64,000 nt of DNA from Oceanicola sp. (GTDB lineage Bacteria > Pseudomonadota > Alphaproteobacteria > Rhodobacterales > Rhodobacteraceae): positions 3,418,062 to 3,482,061 of the forward strand of contig CP051231.1 of assembly GCA_017792405.1 (NCBI GenBank), in the 5' to 3' direction. Positions 17,009-25,352 of the stretch are shown here, piece after piece. Position 1 is the first letter of the stretch. The number at the start of each line of letters is the position of its first letter. The translations under genes and the position numbers were made by a program. The notes under the pieces were generated by a model. The model ran no database searches, was not told the DNA's origin, and saw only the letters and a program-made list of their open reading frames with translations.

Positions 17009-17149
17009 AAGTGCAATTTATTCCTCAAAATGTCTATTCCGGCCGCCGCATTGCAGGCGTAGGCTCTCTGTCACGCCCCGCATGGGAGGACATGCGGAGC
17101 CGGGTGCGGCCCGAACGAGCCGCTCCCGAGACATATCGGGAGGAAAACC
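17009..17149. promoter_or_regulatory. divergent promoter region, AraC regulator / second Liv operon
   Basis: The 141-bp space holds an AT-rich stretch. TATTCC occurs twice in direct orientation at 17019-17024 and 17035-17040, 16 bp apart, and TGCAAT (17012-17017) is mirrored by ATTGCA (17050-17055). Direct repeats are the usual form of AraC-family sites, but these are short and no firm -35/-10 pair is seen. Confidence 0.35.
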
Positions 17150-18391
17150 ATGACATCCTTTATTGCGGAGACCGCAGGCGCGGTCCGCCGCCTGATGACA
17201 CGTGGCGCCGCGGCGGCGCTGCTGGCTTCGGTGGCATCCACGGCGGCGCTGGCCCAGGACGGCGACACCGTGAAGATCGGCTATGCCGTCTCCAAGTCCG
17301 GCCCCAACGCGGGCGGGTCCGACATGACGGTCACGCCCAACTACCAGCTCTGGGTCGAAGAGGTGAACGCCGCGGGCGGCCTCAAGCTGCCCGACGGCAG
17401 CCAGAAGATGATCGAGGTCATCGAATACGATGACCGCTCCTCCGCCGAGGAAGTGGTGCGCGCCGTCGAGCGCCTCGCCACGCAGGACGAGGTGGATTTC
17501 ATCCTCCCGCCCTGGGGCACCGGCTTCAACCTCGCCGTCGCGCCACTTATGGCCAAGTTCGGCTACCCGCACCTCGCGGGCGCGGCGGTAACCGACAAGG
17601 CCCCCGACTTCGTCGAGCGCTGGGACACCAGCTTCTGGTTCATGGGCGGCAGCGTCGACTATGTTGACGCGCTTACCGAGATCCTCGTTGCCCAGCGCGA
17701 GGCCGGCACGATCAACGACCAGATCGCCATGGTTTCCGTGGCCGACGGCTTCGGGATCGATCTGGTGAAGGCCGCGCGCCCCGCCTTCGAGGCCGCCGGC
17801 TTCGAGGTGAGTTACGACAAGACCTTCCCGCCCGAAACCTCCGACTTCGCCACAATCCTCGGCGAGGCCGGCAACGCGGGCGCCGATACCTTCGTGGCCT
17901 TCAGCTACCCGCCACACACCTTCGCCCTGACCAAGCAAGCCAAGGTCGCGGGCTTCAACCCGCCGGTCTTCTACCTCGGCGTCGGCGCGGCCTTCCCGGT
18001 CTATCCGGGCATCGCGGGCGGCTCGGTGGAGGGCGTGATGAGCCTCGGCGGGATCGACCCCAACAACGAGCTGACAATGGCCTACCGCAGCAAGCACGAA
18101 GAAGTCGTAGGCCGCGCGCCCGATCTCTGGGGCTCGATCCTCGTCTATGCCTCGCTGCAAATGCTGGCTCAGTCCATCGAGCGGGTGGGGCTCGACAAGG
18201 CCGCCGTGGCCAACGAGCTCTCCACGGGCAGCTTCTCGACCGTGCTCGGCGAGGAGACCCGGCTGGAGAACAACCAGCTCCGCGCGATCAACTGGATCGG
18301 CCAGTGGCAGGATGGCAACTTCGTCGCCGTCTCCGCCGATGGAGGCGAGGGCAAGGCGGCGGTGAAGCTGCCCAAGCCCGGCTGGGAATAA
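17150..18391 (+). CDS. Liv-type ABC transporter substrate-binding protein (second system)
   Basis: A 413-residue periplasmic protein with an unusually long N-region before a hydrophobic core (AAAALLASVASTAALAQ) and cleavage near residue 36. The mature start TVKIGYAVSKSGPNAGGSD is the type I binding-protein entry, with later motifs such as PPWGTGFNLAVAPLMAKF. GGGAGG precedes the ATG. It opens an operon with livHMGF, an aldehyde dehydrogenase and an SDR, so the ligand is probably an aromatic or alcohol/aldehyde-yielding compound rather than an amino acid. Confidence 0.9.
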   Translation: MTSFIAETAGAVRRLMTRGAAAALLASVASTAALAQDGDTVKIGYAVSKSGPNAGGSDMTVTPNYQLWVEEVNAAGGLKLPDGSQKMIEVIEYDDRSSAEEVVRAVERLATQDEVDFILPPWGTGFNLAVAPLMAKFGYPHLAGAAVTDKAPDFVERWDTSFWFMGGSVDYVDALTEILVAQREAGTINDQIAMVSVADGFGIDLVKAARPAFEAAGFEVSYDKTFPPETSDFATILGEAGNAGADTFVAFSYPPHTFALTKQAKVAGFNPPVFYLGVGAAFPVYPGIAGGSVEGVMSLGGIDPNNELTMAYRSKHEEVVGRAPDLWGSILVYASLQMLAQSIERVGLDKAAVANELSTGSFSTVLGEETRLENNQLRAINWIGQWQDGNFVAVSADGGEGKAAVKLPKPGWE

Positions 18392-18399
18392 CCCGAACC

Positions 18400-18430
18400 G
18401 GAGGGCGGCGGGCCTCGCCCCGCCGCCTCC
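18400..18430 (+). other. intercistronic stem-loop after the second Liv binding-protein gene
   Basis: The left arm (18400-18412, GGAGGGCGGCGGG) pairs with the right arm (18418-18430, CCCCGCCGCCTCC) over about 12 bp with one bulged G and a short loop. No T run follows. It fills the gap between the binding-protein stop and the livH-type start, like the stem-loops at the other importers here. Confidence 0.6.
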
Positions 18431-18457
18431 CCCCACTCGAGACGCAGCGGACCCCTC

Positions 18458-19321
18458 ATGCTTGAACACGTCGTCAACGGGCTGGTGCTCGGCGGCACCT
18501 ACGCGCTGGTCGCTATGGGGCTGACCATCCAGTACGGCATCGCCCGGATCATGAACCTCAGCTTCGGCGATACGATCATCGCCGCCTGCTTCGCCACATG
18601 GCTCATGTTCACCGGCCTCGCGCTGAGCCCCATCCTCGCGCTGGTGGTGCTGGTGCCCGCAGGCTACGCGCTGAGCCTCGTGGTCTACCGCTTCATCATG
18701 AAACCGCTGGTCGACCGCGCCCCCGACGAGGGCGCGCTGGAGGTCGACAGCATCCTCGTCACCTTCGGCCTGCTCTTCGTGATCCAGGGTGTTCTGCTCA
18801 CCCTCTTCGGCGGCGGCTACACCAGCTACAGCTATCTCAACAGCCCGGTGAACGTGCTCGGCACCACCGTGGCCGCCAACCGCCTGCTGGCCCTGGCGCT
18901 CAGCCTTGCCATCGGCGCCGCGCTGGTGGTGGTGCTCTTCCGCACCCGCTGGGGCATGACGCTGCGGGCCGTGGCCCTCGCCCCGCAAAGCGCCCCGCTC
19001 TACGGGATCGACACAAATCGAGCCGCCCGCACCGCCTTCGCCATCGGCGGGGCGCTGGCCTGCACCGGGGGCGTCGTGCTCTCGATGTTTCAGACCTTCA
19101 CCGCGACCGGCGGCGTGGTCTTCACCATGAAGGCGCTGATCGTCGTCATCCTCGGCGGCAAGGGCAGCGTGCCGGGGGCGATCGTCGCGGGCCTGCTGCT
19201 GGGCCTCGTCGAAACCTTCGTCGCCGCCTACATCGACCCGGGGCTGACCCTCGCCGCCGTTTACACCGTCTTCCTCGCGCTGCTTCTGGTGCGGCCCAAC
19301 GGCCTCTTCGGGAAGGCCTGA
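18458..19321 (+). CDS. branched-chain-type ABC transporter permease (LivH family, second system)
   Basis: A 287-residue polytopic permease. It opens with VVNGLVLGGTYALVAMGLTIQYGIARIMNLSFGDTI, the LivH-family signature, with about eight hydrophobic segments. Sequence differs clearly from the first LivH in the window, so the two systems are not a recent duplication. It is followed 3 bp later by the LivM-type gene. Confidence 0.92.
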   Translation: MLEHVVNGLVLGGTYALVAMGLTIQYGIARIMNLSFGDTIIAACFATWLMFTGLALSPILALVVLVPAGYALSLVVYRFIMKPLVDRAPDEGALEVDSILVTFGLLFVIQGVLLTLFGGGYTSYSYLNSPVNVLGTTVAANRLLALALSLAIGAALVVVLFRTRWGMTLRAVALAPQSAPLYGIDTNRAARTAFAIGGALACTGGVVLSMFQTFTATGGVVFTMKALIVVILGGKGSVPGAIVAGLLLGLVETFVAAYIDPGLTLAAVYTVFLALLLVRPNGLFGKA

Positions 19322-19324
19322 GCG

Positions 19325-20239
19325 ATGAAGACACCTCTCGCCTTCGCCCTCGCCGCAGTAGTGCTCGCCGCCCTCGCCGCCGCGCCCCTCTTCATCCCCG
19401 ACTACTGGACAGGCGTGCTGCTGGGGATGACAGGCTACGTGGCCCTCGCCACCGCATGGGCGCTGTTCTCCGGCCCCACCCGCTACGTCTCGCTCGCCAC
19501 CGTCGCCTTCTTCGGCGTCGGCGCCTACACCGTCGCCGTGCTGAACGAGGTGCTGCCCTACCCGCTGGTGCTGCTCTGCGCGGGCGGCATCGGCGCGGCC
19601 ATGGCGCTTGTGGTCGGCCTCTCCACCCTGCGGCTCGCGGGCGTCTACTTCGTGATCTTCACCTTCGGTCTCGCCGAGCTGGTCCGCCAGACGGTGAGCT
19701 GGTGGGAGGTCAACGTGACCTACACCATGGGCCGCTACGTGTTCCTGCCCTTTGAGGGGCGGCACATCTACTGGCAGCTTCTCGCCCTCGCCGCCGTCAC
19801 CTTGCTGATCTCATGGGCCATCGGCCGCTCGCGGCTCGGGCTGGCGCTCAAGGCCATCGGAGATGACGAGACCGTCGCCGCCCACGCGGGCATCAACGTG
19901 ACCCGGATCAAGCTGATGCTCTTCGTCATCTCCGCCACCCTCATCACCCTCGTCGGCGCCATCCAGGCCCCACGCTGGACCTATATCGAGCCTTCCATCG
20001 TCTTCAATCCGACCGTCAGCTTCATGACCCTGATCATGGCGCTGCTGGGCGGGGCGATGCGGCTCTGGGGGCCGCTCGTGGGCGCGGTGCCGCTCTTCCT
20101 GCTGTTCGAATGGCTCTCGGTCAGCTTCCCCGATCACTTCTCGATCATCCTCGGCTTGCTCTTCATCCTCATCGTCTTCGTCATGCCGCAGGGCGTGCTC
20201 GCCAAGCTCGAAGACCTGCGCGGGAGGGGCAAGCCATGA
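19325..20239 (+). CDS. branched-chain-type ABC transporter permease (LivM family, second system)
   Basis: A 304-residue membrane protein with about nine hydrophobic segments. The conserved LivM part reads ALATAWALFSGPTRYVSLATVAFFGVGAY; the usual GQ of the GFAG...LGQ block is replaced by SGPTRYVSLA, so it is a divergent member. Its stop codon overlaps the next ATG. Confidence 0.9.
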   Translation: MKTPLAFALAAVVLAALAAAPLFIPDYWTGVLLGMTGYVALATAWALFSGPTRYVSLATVAFFGVGAYTVAVLNEVLPYPLVLLCAGGIGAAMALVVGLSTLRLAGVYFVIFTFGLAELVRQTVSWWEVNVTYTMGRYVFLPFEGRHIYWQLLALAAVTLLISWAIGRSRLGLALKAIGDDETVAAHAGINVTRIKLMLFVISATLITLVGAIQAPRWTYIEPSIVFNPTVSFMTLIMALLGGAMRLWGPLVGAVPLFLLFEWLSVSFPDHFSIILGLLFILIVFVMPQGVLAKLEDLRGRGKP

Positions 20240-20964
20240 GCGCCGAGCTGCACCTCAGCCACCTGCACAAGCGTTTCGGCGGCCTTGTCGCGGTTCGGGA
20301 CGTGTCCTTCTCCCTCGCGCCGGGCGAGGTGGTCGGCCTCCTTGGCCCTAACGGCTCGGGCAAGACCACGGTGATGAACATGATCTCCGGCGCGCTACCC
20401 TGCGACGGCGGCTCCGTGAAGGTCGGCACTACCGACATCACCCGGATGAAGCCCCATCGCGTCGCCAAGCACGGCGTGGCCCGCACCTTCCAGCTCGTCC
20501 GCCCTCTGCCCACGCTGACCGTGGGCGAGAACGTGATGCTCTCGCTGGCCTTCGGCAAGAAGCGCCACTGGGGCCGCGAGGCCCGCGATCTGGCCGAAGA
20601 GAAGCTCGCCTTCGTGGGGCTGGAGGGCCGCGGCGGCGAGCAGGTCGGCAACCTCACCTACATCGACCAAAAGCGCATGGAGATGGCCCGCGCGCTGGCC
20701 TCCGAGCCCGATATCCTGCTGCTCGACGAATGGCTCGCGGGCCTCAACCCCTCCGAACTCTCCATCGGCATCGAGCTGGTGCGCCACCTGCAGGGGCAGG
20801 GCATCACCGTGCTGCTGGTAGAGCACATCATGGAGGCGGTCCGCGCCCTCTGCTCGCGCTGCATCGTGATGAGCGCCGGCGAGGTCATCGCCGAGGGGCC
20901 GTCCGCCGAGGTACTGGCCCGCCCCGCCGTCATCAAGGCCTACCTGGGAGACGACCATGCTTGA
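20236..20964 (+). CDS. branched-chain-type ABC transporter ATP-binding protein (LivG family, second system)
   Basis: A 242-residue ATPase. Walker A is GPNGSGKTT and Walker B is ILLLDEW. The signature region reads LTYIDQKRMEMARAL, so the usual SGGQ or YGQQR is replaced by YIDQK, and the Pro normally after the Walker B Glu is Trp. These variants occur in some LivG-like proteins and do not by themselves imply loss of activity. The ATG at 20236 overlaps the LivM-type stop as ATGA; longer upstream sequence is a shadow. Confidence 0.9.
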   Translation: MSAELHLSHLHKRFGGLVAVRDVSFSLAPGEVVGLLGPNGSGKTTVMNMISGALPCDGGSVKVGTTDITRMKPHRVAKHGVARTFQLVRPLPTLTVGENVMLSLAFGKKRHWGREARDLAEEKLAFVGLEGRGGEQVGNLTYIDQKRMEMARALASEPDILLLDEWLAGLNPSELSIGIELVRHLQGQGITVLLVEHIMEAVRALCSRCIVMSAGEVIAEGPSAEVLARPAVIKAYLGDDHA

Positions 20965-21667
20965 ACTCTCCGGCCTGACCGTGCGCTATGGCAAGCACCT
21001 TGCGGTGGAGGGCGTGAGCCTCACCGTCGAGAAGGGCGAGGTGGTGGTGGTGCTGGGCGCCAACGGCGCGGGCAAATCCTCCACCCTCAAGGCGGTGGCC
21101 GGCATGATCCCCGCCGCTTCGGGTGAGGTGCGGATGAACGGCGCGCGCCTCACCGGCCTGCCCGCCCATGCGCTCACCGGCAAGGGCCTCGCACTGGTGC
21201 CCGAGGGGCGCGGCATCGTCGGCCAGATGACAGTGGAGGAGAACCTCCGCCTCGGCGCCACCCCGCCCCGCGCCCGCGCCTCCGAGGAGGAGACGCTGGC
21301 GCAGGTCTTTGAGATTTTCCCCCGCCTCGCGGAGCGGCGCGGCCAGATCGCCCGCACCATGTCGGGCGGCGAGCAGCAGATGGTGGCCGTGGGCCGCGCG
21401 ATGATGTCCAAGCCCGATTTCCTCCTGCTCGACGAGCCCAGCCTCGGCCTCGCCCCCATCGTGGTGGGCGACCTCTTCAAGGCGCTCGCCCGCGTGCGCG
21501 CCACCGGAGTGGGCCTGCTGATCGTGGAGCAGAACGTGAAGATCAGCCTGCGCCACGCCGACCGGGGCTACCTGCTGGAGGCAGGCCGGATCACCGGCGC
21601 GGGAACAGCCGAAGAACTGATGACAGACGATGCGGTGCAAAGCGCCTTTCTGGGCGGCAGCGCGTGA
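20957..21667 (+). CDS. branched-chain-type ABC transporter ATP-binding protein (LivF family, second system)
   Basis: A 236-residue ATPase with canonical motifs: Walker A GANGAGKSS, signature MSGGEQQMVAVGRAMM, Walker B FLLLDEPSLGLAP and switch VEQNVKISL. It overlaps the LivG-type gene by 8 bp. An aldehyde dehydrogenase gene follows after 21 bp, linking uptake to oxidation. Confidence 0.93.
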   Translation: MLELSGLTVRYGKHLAVEGVSLTVEKGEVVVVLGANGAGKSSTLKAVAGMIPAASGEVRMNGARLTGLPAHALTGKGLALVPEGRGIVGQMTVEENLRLGATPPRARASEEETLAQVFEIFPRLAERRGQIARTMSGGEQQMVAVGRAMMSKPDFLLLDEPSLGLAPIVVGDLFKALARVRATGVGLLIVEQNVKISLRHADRGYLLEAGRITGAGTAEELMTDDAVQSAFLGGSA

Positions 21668-21688
21668 CCCAAAGCCAAGGAGAATCCC

Positions 21689-23140
21689 ATGAGCGTGCTT
21701 GAACTTCTGATCGCCGGCGAGAAGGTGAGCGCCGAGGGCGGGCGCACCTTTGCCCGCAACAACCCGCTGACAGGGGGCGTTGCCACCGAGGCTGCCGCCG
21801 CCACCGTGGCCGATGCCATGCGCGCCGCCGACGCCGCCGCCGCCGCCTTTCCCGAATGGTCCGCCACCGGCCCCGGCCAGCGTCGCGCCCTGCTGATGGC
21901 CGCCGCCGACAGCCTCGAGGCCCGCAAGGGCGATATCGCCGTCGCCATGGCCGAGGAGCTTGGCGCCACCGCCGCCTGGGCCGGGTTCAACGTGATGCTG
22001 GCCGCCGGGATGCTGCGCGAGGCCGCCGCGATGACCACCATGATCAAGGGCGAGATCATTCCCTCCAACCGCCCCGGCTCAATGGCCATGGCCATCCGCC
22101 AGCCTGCGGGCGTGGTGCTCTCGATGGCCCCGTGGAACGCACCGGTGATCCTCGGCGTCCGGTCGCTCGCCATGCCGCTCGCCTGCGGCAACACCGTGGT
22201 GATGAAATCCTCCGAGCTGAGCCCCCGCACCCATGCGCTGATCGTCGAGGCGATGCAGGAGGGCGGGCTGCCCGCAGGCGTGCTCAACGTCATCTCCAAC
22301 GCGCCCGATGACGCCGCCGATATCGTCGAGGCGCTCATCGCCCACCCCGCCGTGCGCCGGGTCAACTTCACCGGCTCCACCCGCGTGGGCCGGATCATCG
22401 CCAAGCTGGCCGCCGAGCACCTCAAGCCCGCGCTGCTGGAGCTTGGCGGCAAGGCCCCGATGATCGTGCTGGACGATGCCGATCTCGACAAGGCCGTCGC
22501 TGCCGCCGCCTTCGGCGCCTACATGAACCAGGGCCAGATCTGCATGTCGACCGAGCGGCTGGTGGTGCATGAGGCGGTCGCCGATGCCTTTGTCGAGAAG
22601 CTCGCCGCCAAGGTCCGCACCCTCGCCGTGGGCGACCCGCGCGAGGGCAACACGCCGCTCGGCTGCGTGGTCGACAAGAACGCGGTGGAGCGGATCATGG
22701 GCCTCGTCCGCGACGCGCAGGACAAGGGCGCCAAGCTTGTCGCCGGCGGTCAGGCCGATGGCGTGCTGATGCAGGCCACCCTGCTCGACCACGTGACGCC
22801 TGCCATGCGGATCTACACCGAGGAGAGCTTCGGCCCCACTGCCTCGGTCGTCCGCGTCGGCTCCATCGACGAGGCGGTGCGCGTGGCGAACGACACCGAA
22901 TATGGCCTCTCCGCCTGCATCTTCGGCGAAGACACCGTGCGCGCGATGAACGTGGCCAAGCGGATCGAGAGCGGCATCTGCCACATCAACGGCCCCACCG
23001 TACACGACGAGGCGCAAATGCCCTTCGGCGGGGTCAAGGACTCCGGCTATGGCCGCTTCGGCGGCACGGCAGCGATCGAGGAGTTCACCACCCTGCGCTG
23101 GATCACCGTGCAGGACGGCACCCCGCACTACCCGATCTGA
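21689..23140 (+). CDS. aldehyde dehydrogenase, aryl-aldehyde (salicylaldehyde/vanillin) type
   Basis: A 483-residue NAD(P)-dependent enzyme of the ALDH superfamily. The general-base Glu is in LLELGGKAPMIV and the catalytic Cys in NQGQICMSTERLVV. The Rossmann contact FTGSTRVGRIIAK and the C-terminal PFGGVKDSGYGRFGG are also present. MSTERLVV and MAPWNAPVILGVRSLAMPLACGN fragments resemble salicylaldehyde and vanillin dehydrogenases. It oxidises an aldehyde to the acid. Its place between Liv genes and an SDR suggests a two-step alcohol to aldehyde to acid route. Confidence 0.9.
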   Translation: MSVLELLIAGEKVSAEGGRTFARNNPLTGGVATEAAAATVADAMRAADAAAAAFPEWSATGPGQRRALLMAAADSLEARKGDIAVAMAEELGATAAWAGFNVMLAAGMLREAAAMTTMIKGEIIPSNRPGSMAMAIRQPAGVVLSMAPWNAPVILGVRSLAMPLACGNTVVMKSSELSPRTHALIVEAMQEGGLPAGVLNVISNAPDDAADIVEALIAHPAVRRVNFTGSTRVGRIIAKLAAEHLKPALLELGGKAPMIVLDDADLDKAVAAAAFGAYMNQGQICMSTERLVVHEAVADAFVEKLAAKVRTLAVGDPREGNTPLGCVVDKNAVERIMGLVRDAQDKGAKLVAGGQADGVLMQATLLDHVTPAMRIYTEESFGPTASVVRVGSIDEAVRVANDTEYGLSACIFGEDTVRAMNVAKRIESGICHINGPTVHDEAQMPFGGVKDSGYGRFGGTAAIEEFTTLRWITVQDGTPHYPI

Positions 23141-23152
23141 GGGCAGAGCGGC

Positions 23153-23920
23153 ATGTTCGACCTCAAGGGCAAGACCTGCCTCATCACCGGCGGCGCGGGC
23201 TCTCTCGGCCTCGCCGCCGCGCGGATGCTGCACGCGCAAGGCGCGCATCTGGCACTGGTGGATCTGCACCTCTCCGATCTGGACGAGGCCTGCGAGCGGG
23301 CCTTCGGCGCCGAGGCCGCAGGCGTGCTGCGCCTCGCCTGCGATGTCACCGACGAGGCCCAGGTCCGCCGCGCCGTCGCCCGCACCGTCGACCGCTTCGG
23401 CCACATCGATGTGCTCATCTCCAACGCCGGCATCTTCGGCACCGTCGCCCCCATCGAGGCCTACCCGACCGAGGTGTTCGACAGCGTGATGGCCGTCCAC
23501 GTGCGCGGCGCCTTTCTGCTGGCCAAACACGCCGTCCCGCACATGGGGCAGGGGGGCAGCATCGTGCTCACCTCCTCCGTCGCCGCCACCCGGGGCGACC
23601 CCGGCGTTTATGCCTACATCACCGCCAAACACGCGCTCACCGGCCTGATGCGCGTACTTGCCAAGGATCTCGCCCCGCGCGGCATAAGGGTCAATGCCAT
23701 CGCCCCCGGCCCGGTAGACAACGGCTTTCAGAAAGCGGTGGAGGATGGGCTGGGCGCCGAGATCGGCCGCGACGGCACCGAATTCTTCAACGAGATGATC
23801 CCGATGGGCCGGCACGCCACGGCGGATGAAATCGCCGCCTCCATCCTTTACCTCGCCTCGTCGCAATCGGGCTTCACCACCGGCCATGTACTCATGGCCG
23901 ATGGCGGCATGTCGGTCTGA
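23153..23920 (+). CDS. short-chain dehydrogenase/reductase (SDR)
   Basis: A 255-residue classical SDR. The cofactor motif TGGAGSLGLA lies at about residues 12-21, NAG (SNAGIFG) follows, and the catalytic Ser (LTSSVA) and YxxxK (YITAK) are intact. VDLH after the second strand suggests preference for NAD(H). It starts 12 bp after the aldehyde dehydrogenase and ends 2 bp before the convergent cupin gene. It may oxidise an alcohol or hydroxy-ketone in the same pathway. Confidence 0.9.
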   Translation: MFDLKGKTCLITGGAGSLGLAAARMLHAQGAHLALVDLHLSDLDEACERAFGAEAAGVLRLACDVTDEAQVRRAVARTVDRFGHIDVLISNAGIFGTVAPIEAYPTEVFDSVMAVHVRGAFLLAKHAVPHMGQGGSIVLTSSVAATRGDPGVYAYITAKHALTGLMRVLAKDLAPRGIRVNAIAPGPVDNGFQKAVEDGLGAEIGRDGTEFFNEMIPMGRHATADEIAASILYLASSQSGFTTGHVLMADGGMSV

Positions 23921-23922
23921 TG

Positions 23923-24474
23923 CTAGCGGAAGAGCTTCTCGATGTAGTCGGCGCCAAGGCCGACCTTCTCGTAATGCTCTTTGCAGAGCGCGATGTACTG
24001 GTGAACGTCAAAGTAGCCGTCCGGCTCCCCGTCCTCATCCAGCCAGATCAGCGGGCCGGTGACCTTGAAGTGCACCTTCATCGGGTCTTCATGCTCATAG
24101 GCCACCAGCGTATGCCCCTCGCCCGGCGTCTCGTAAACAAAGTCGCCCGCCGTCGCGATCCAGTCATGCTCGAGGTAGCCCCACTTGCCCGAGATCGTGT
24201 AGGCGAACACCTCATGCGGGTGGTAATGCCGGTTCACCAGCCCCGGCCCGGTCGCCATCAGCACGTCGCACCATTGGTTCTTGCTGGGCGAAATCCAGAC
24301 CGGCTTCGAGAACACCGTTTCGGTGAAGGGCACGTAATAGCGCATGTCTTCATCGGCGATGTTCGGCAGGTAGACCTCCGGCGAGGCATCGGGCTGAAAC
24401 ACCTTGGTGATCGGCTTAAGGTCGCGCCAGAACTCGCTGCCGCCCGCGTCTTTGCCAGTGTCTTCGTCTTTCAT
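23923..24474 (-). CDS. cupin dioxygenase, 2,4'-dihydroxyacetophenone dioxygenase family
   Basis: A 183-residue single-domain cupin. The metal-binding block is NRHYHPHEVFAYTISGKW (His83, His85, His87) with EHDW (Glu102-His103) and a second-motif His in GEGHTL (His121). The strings YTISGKWGYLEHDW and YETPGEGHTLV resemble 2,4'-dihydroxyacetophenone dioxygenase, which cleaves an aryl hydroxyketone to 4-hydroxybenzoate and formate. It shares a strand with the IclR gene upstream. The activity on that exact substrate is not proven. Confidence 0.75.
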   Translation of the reverse strand: MKDEDTGKDAGGSEFWRDLKPITKVFQPDASPEVYLPNIADEDMRYYVPFTETVFSKPVWISPSKNQWCDVLMATGPGLVNRHYHPHEVFAYTISGKWGYLEHDWIATAGDFVYETPGEGHTLVAYEHEDPMKVHFKVTGPLIWLDEDGEPDGYFDVHQYIALCKEHYEKVGLGADYIEKLFR

Positions 24475-24498
24475 CTCGTCTCTCCTCCCTTGGGGTTC

Positions 24499-25245
24499 CT
24501 AGGTGTGTTTCGTCGGGCCGATGTCTTGCGCCAGTTCTGCGGCGGCCTCCTTCAGCTGGCGCGCGGCCCGCTCCTGCACCTCCGGGCCAAAGCGCCCCAG
24601 CGTGCCGAAGGCCGAGATCGTCAGCACCGTCCTGCCCTGCGAGACCACCGGCACCGAAACAGCGGCGATATCGGGCTCGTTGTCGCCCCGGTTGAGTGCA
24701 TGGCCCTCGGCGCGAATGCCCTCCAGCAGCGGCTCCACCTCCGCCAGCGCCGCCTGCGCCACGCTCTGCCCGATGGCCCAGTTCTTTCGGTCGCGCGGCG
24801 CCAACCCGGCCAGAAACAGCCGTCCCTGCGCGGTGCTCAGCATCGGCAGGGTGGTGCCGGTGCGGATGTTCACCGAAATCGGCCTGTCAGCCTGACTCAC
24901 CGCCACGCAGAGCGGCCCGCGCGGAGTGTAGCGGCAGGCCATCACCGACTCCTCCAACCCCTGCCGCAGCCGGTCCAGCGTGGCCTGCAGGCTGGCGGGC
25001 AGCGGGGCGAGCTCTTCGGCCATCCGCCCCAGCCGGGCGAGGCGCGGGCCGGGGGCATACACCCCGCGCCGCACCGCCGTCAGCACGCTCGCGGCCTCCA
25101 ACGTCGCCAAAAACCGGTGCGCCGTCGCGTGAGAGAGCCGCAGCTCCCGCGCCACCACCTCCGCCGTCAACTCGCTCCGCGCCTCGTTGAACAGCTCCAG
25201 CGCGTCGAAGGCTTTCATGACAGACAGGTTGATCGGCGTGGCCAT
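24499..25245 (-). CDS. IclR-family transcriptional regulator
   Basis: A 248-residue regulator. The N-terminal winged helix (MKAFDALELFNEARSELTAEVVARELRLSHATAHRFLATLEA) precedes the IclR effector domain. The ATG at 25245 (MATPINLSV) has GGGAGA upstream; a longer in-frame start at 25350 would run into the divergent promoter and is rejected. It lies 24 bp upstream of the cupin gene and is divergent from the ThDP enzyme and TRAP operon, so it probably controls both. A strong inverted repeat lies between. Confidence 0.9.
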   Translation of the reverse strand: MATPINLSVMKAFDALELFNEARSELTAEVVARELRLSHATAHRFLATLEAASVLTAVRRGVYAPGPRLARLGRMAEELAPLPASLQATLDRLRQGLEESVMACRYTPRGPLCVAVSQADRPISVNIRTGTTLPMLSTAQGRLFLAGLAPRDRKNWAIGQSVAQAALAEVEPLLEGIRAEGHALNRGDNEPDIAAVSVPVVSQGRTVLTISAFGTLGRFGPEVQERAARQLKEAAAELAQDIGPTKHT

Positions 25246-25311
25246 GCAGGCGGTCTCCCTCGGCGAGCATTGACTCACCTTGCCGCGCTGCCTCACTATC
25301 TGCAAACAGAA

Positions 25312-25333
25312 TCTCAAATAATGAAATTTGAGA
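25312..25333. promoter_or_regulatory. IclR operator candidate
   Basis: TCTCAAAT (25312-25319) and ATTTGAGA (25326-25333) form a perfect 8-bp inverted repeat with a 6-nt spacer. It is in the IclR-ThDP divergent region, 19 bp before the ThDP enzyme start. IclR-family proteins bind AT-rich palindromes of about this length. It is the only strong symmetric element in the region. Confidence 0.6.
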
Positions 25334-25352
25334 CAGGCAGCAGGGCGCACGC

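Noticed and set aside
17018..19765. A 915-codon open frame on the minus strand across the second Liv operon
   Set aside because: It is antisense to three clear Liv genes and encodes low-complexity Gly/Glu/His/Arg sequence, the usual shadow of high-GC coding DNA. The same holds for long antisense frames at 551-1897, 33936-35801 and 54772-57525.
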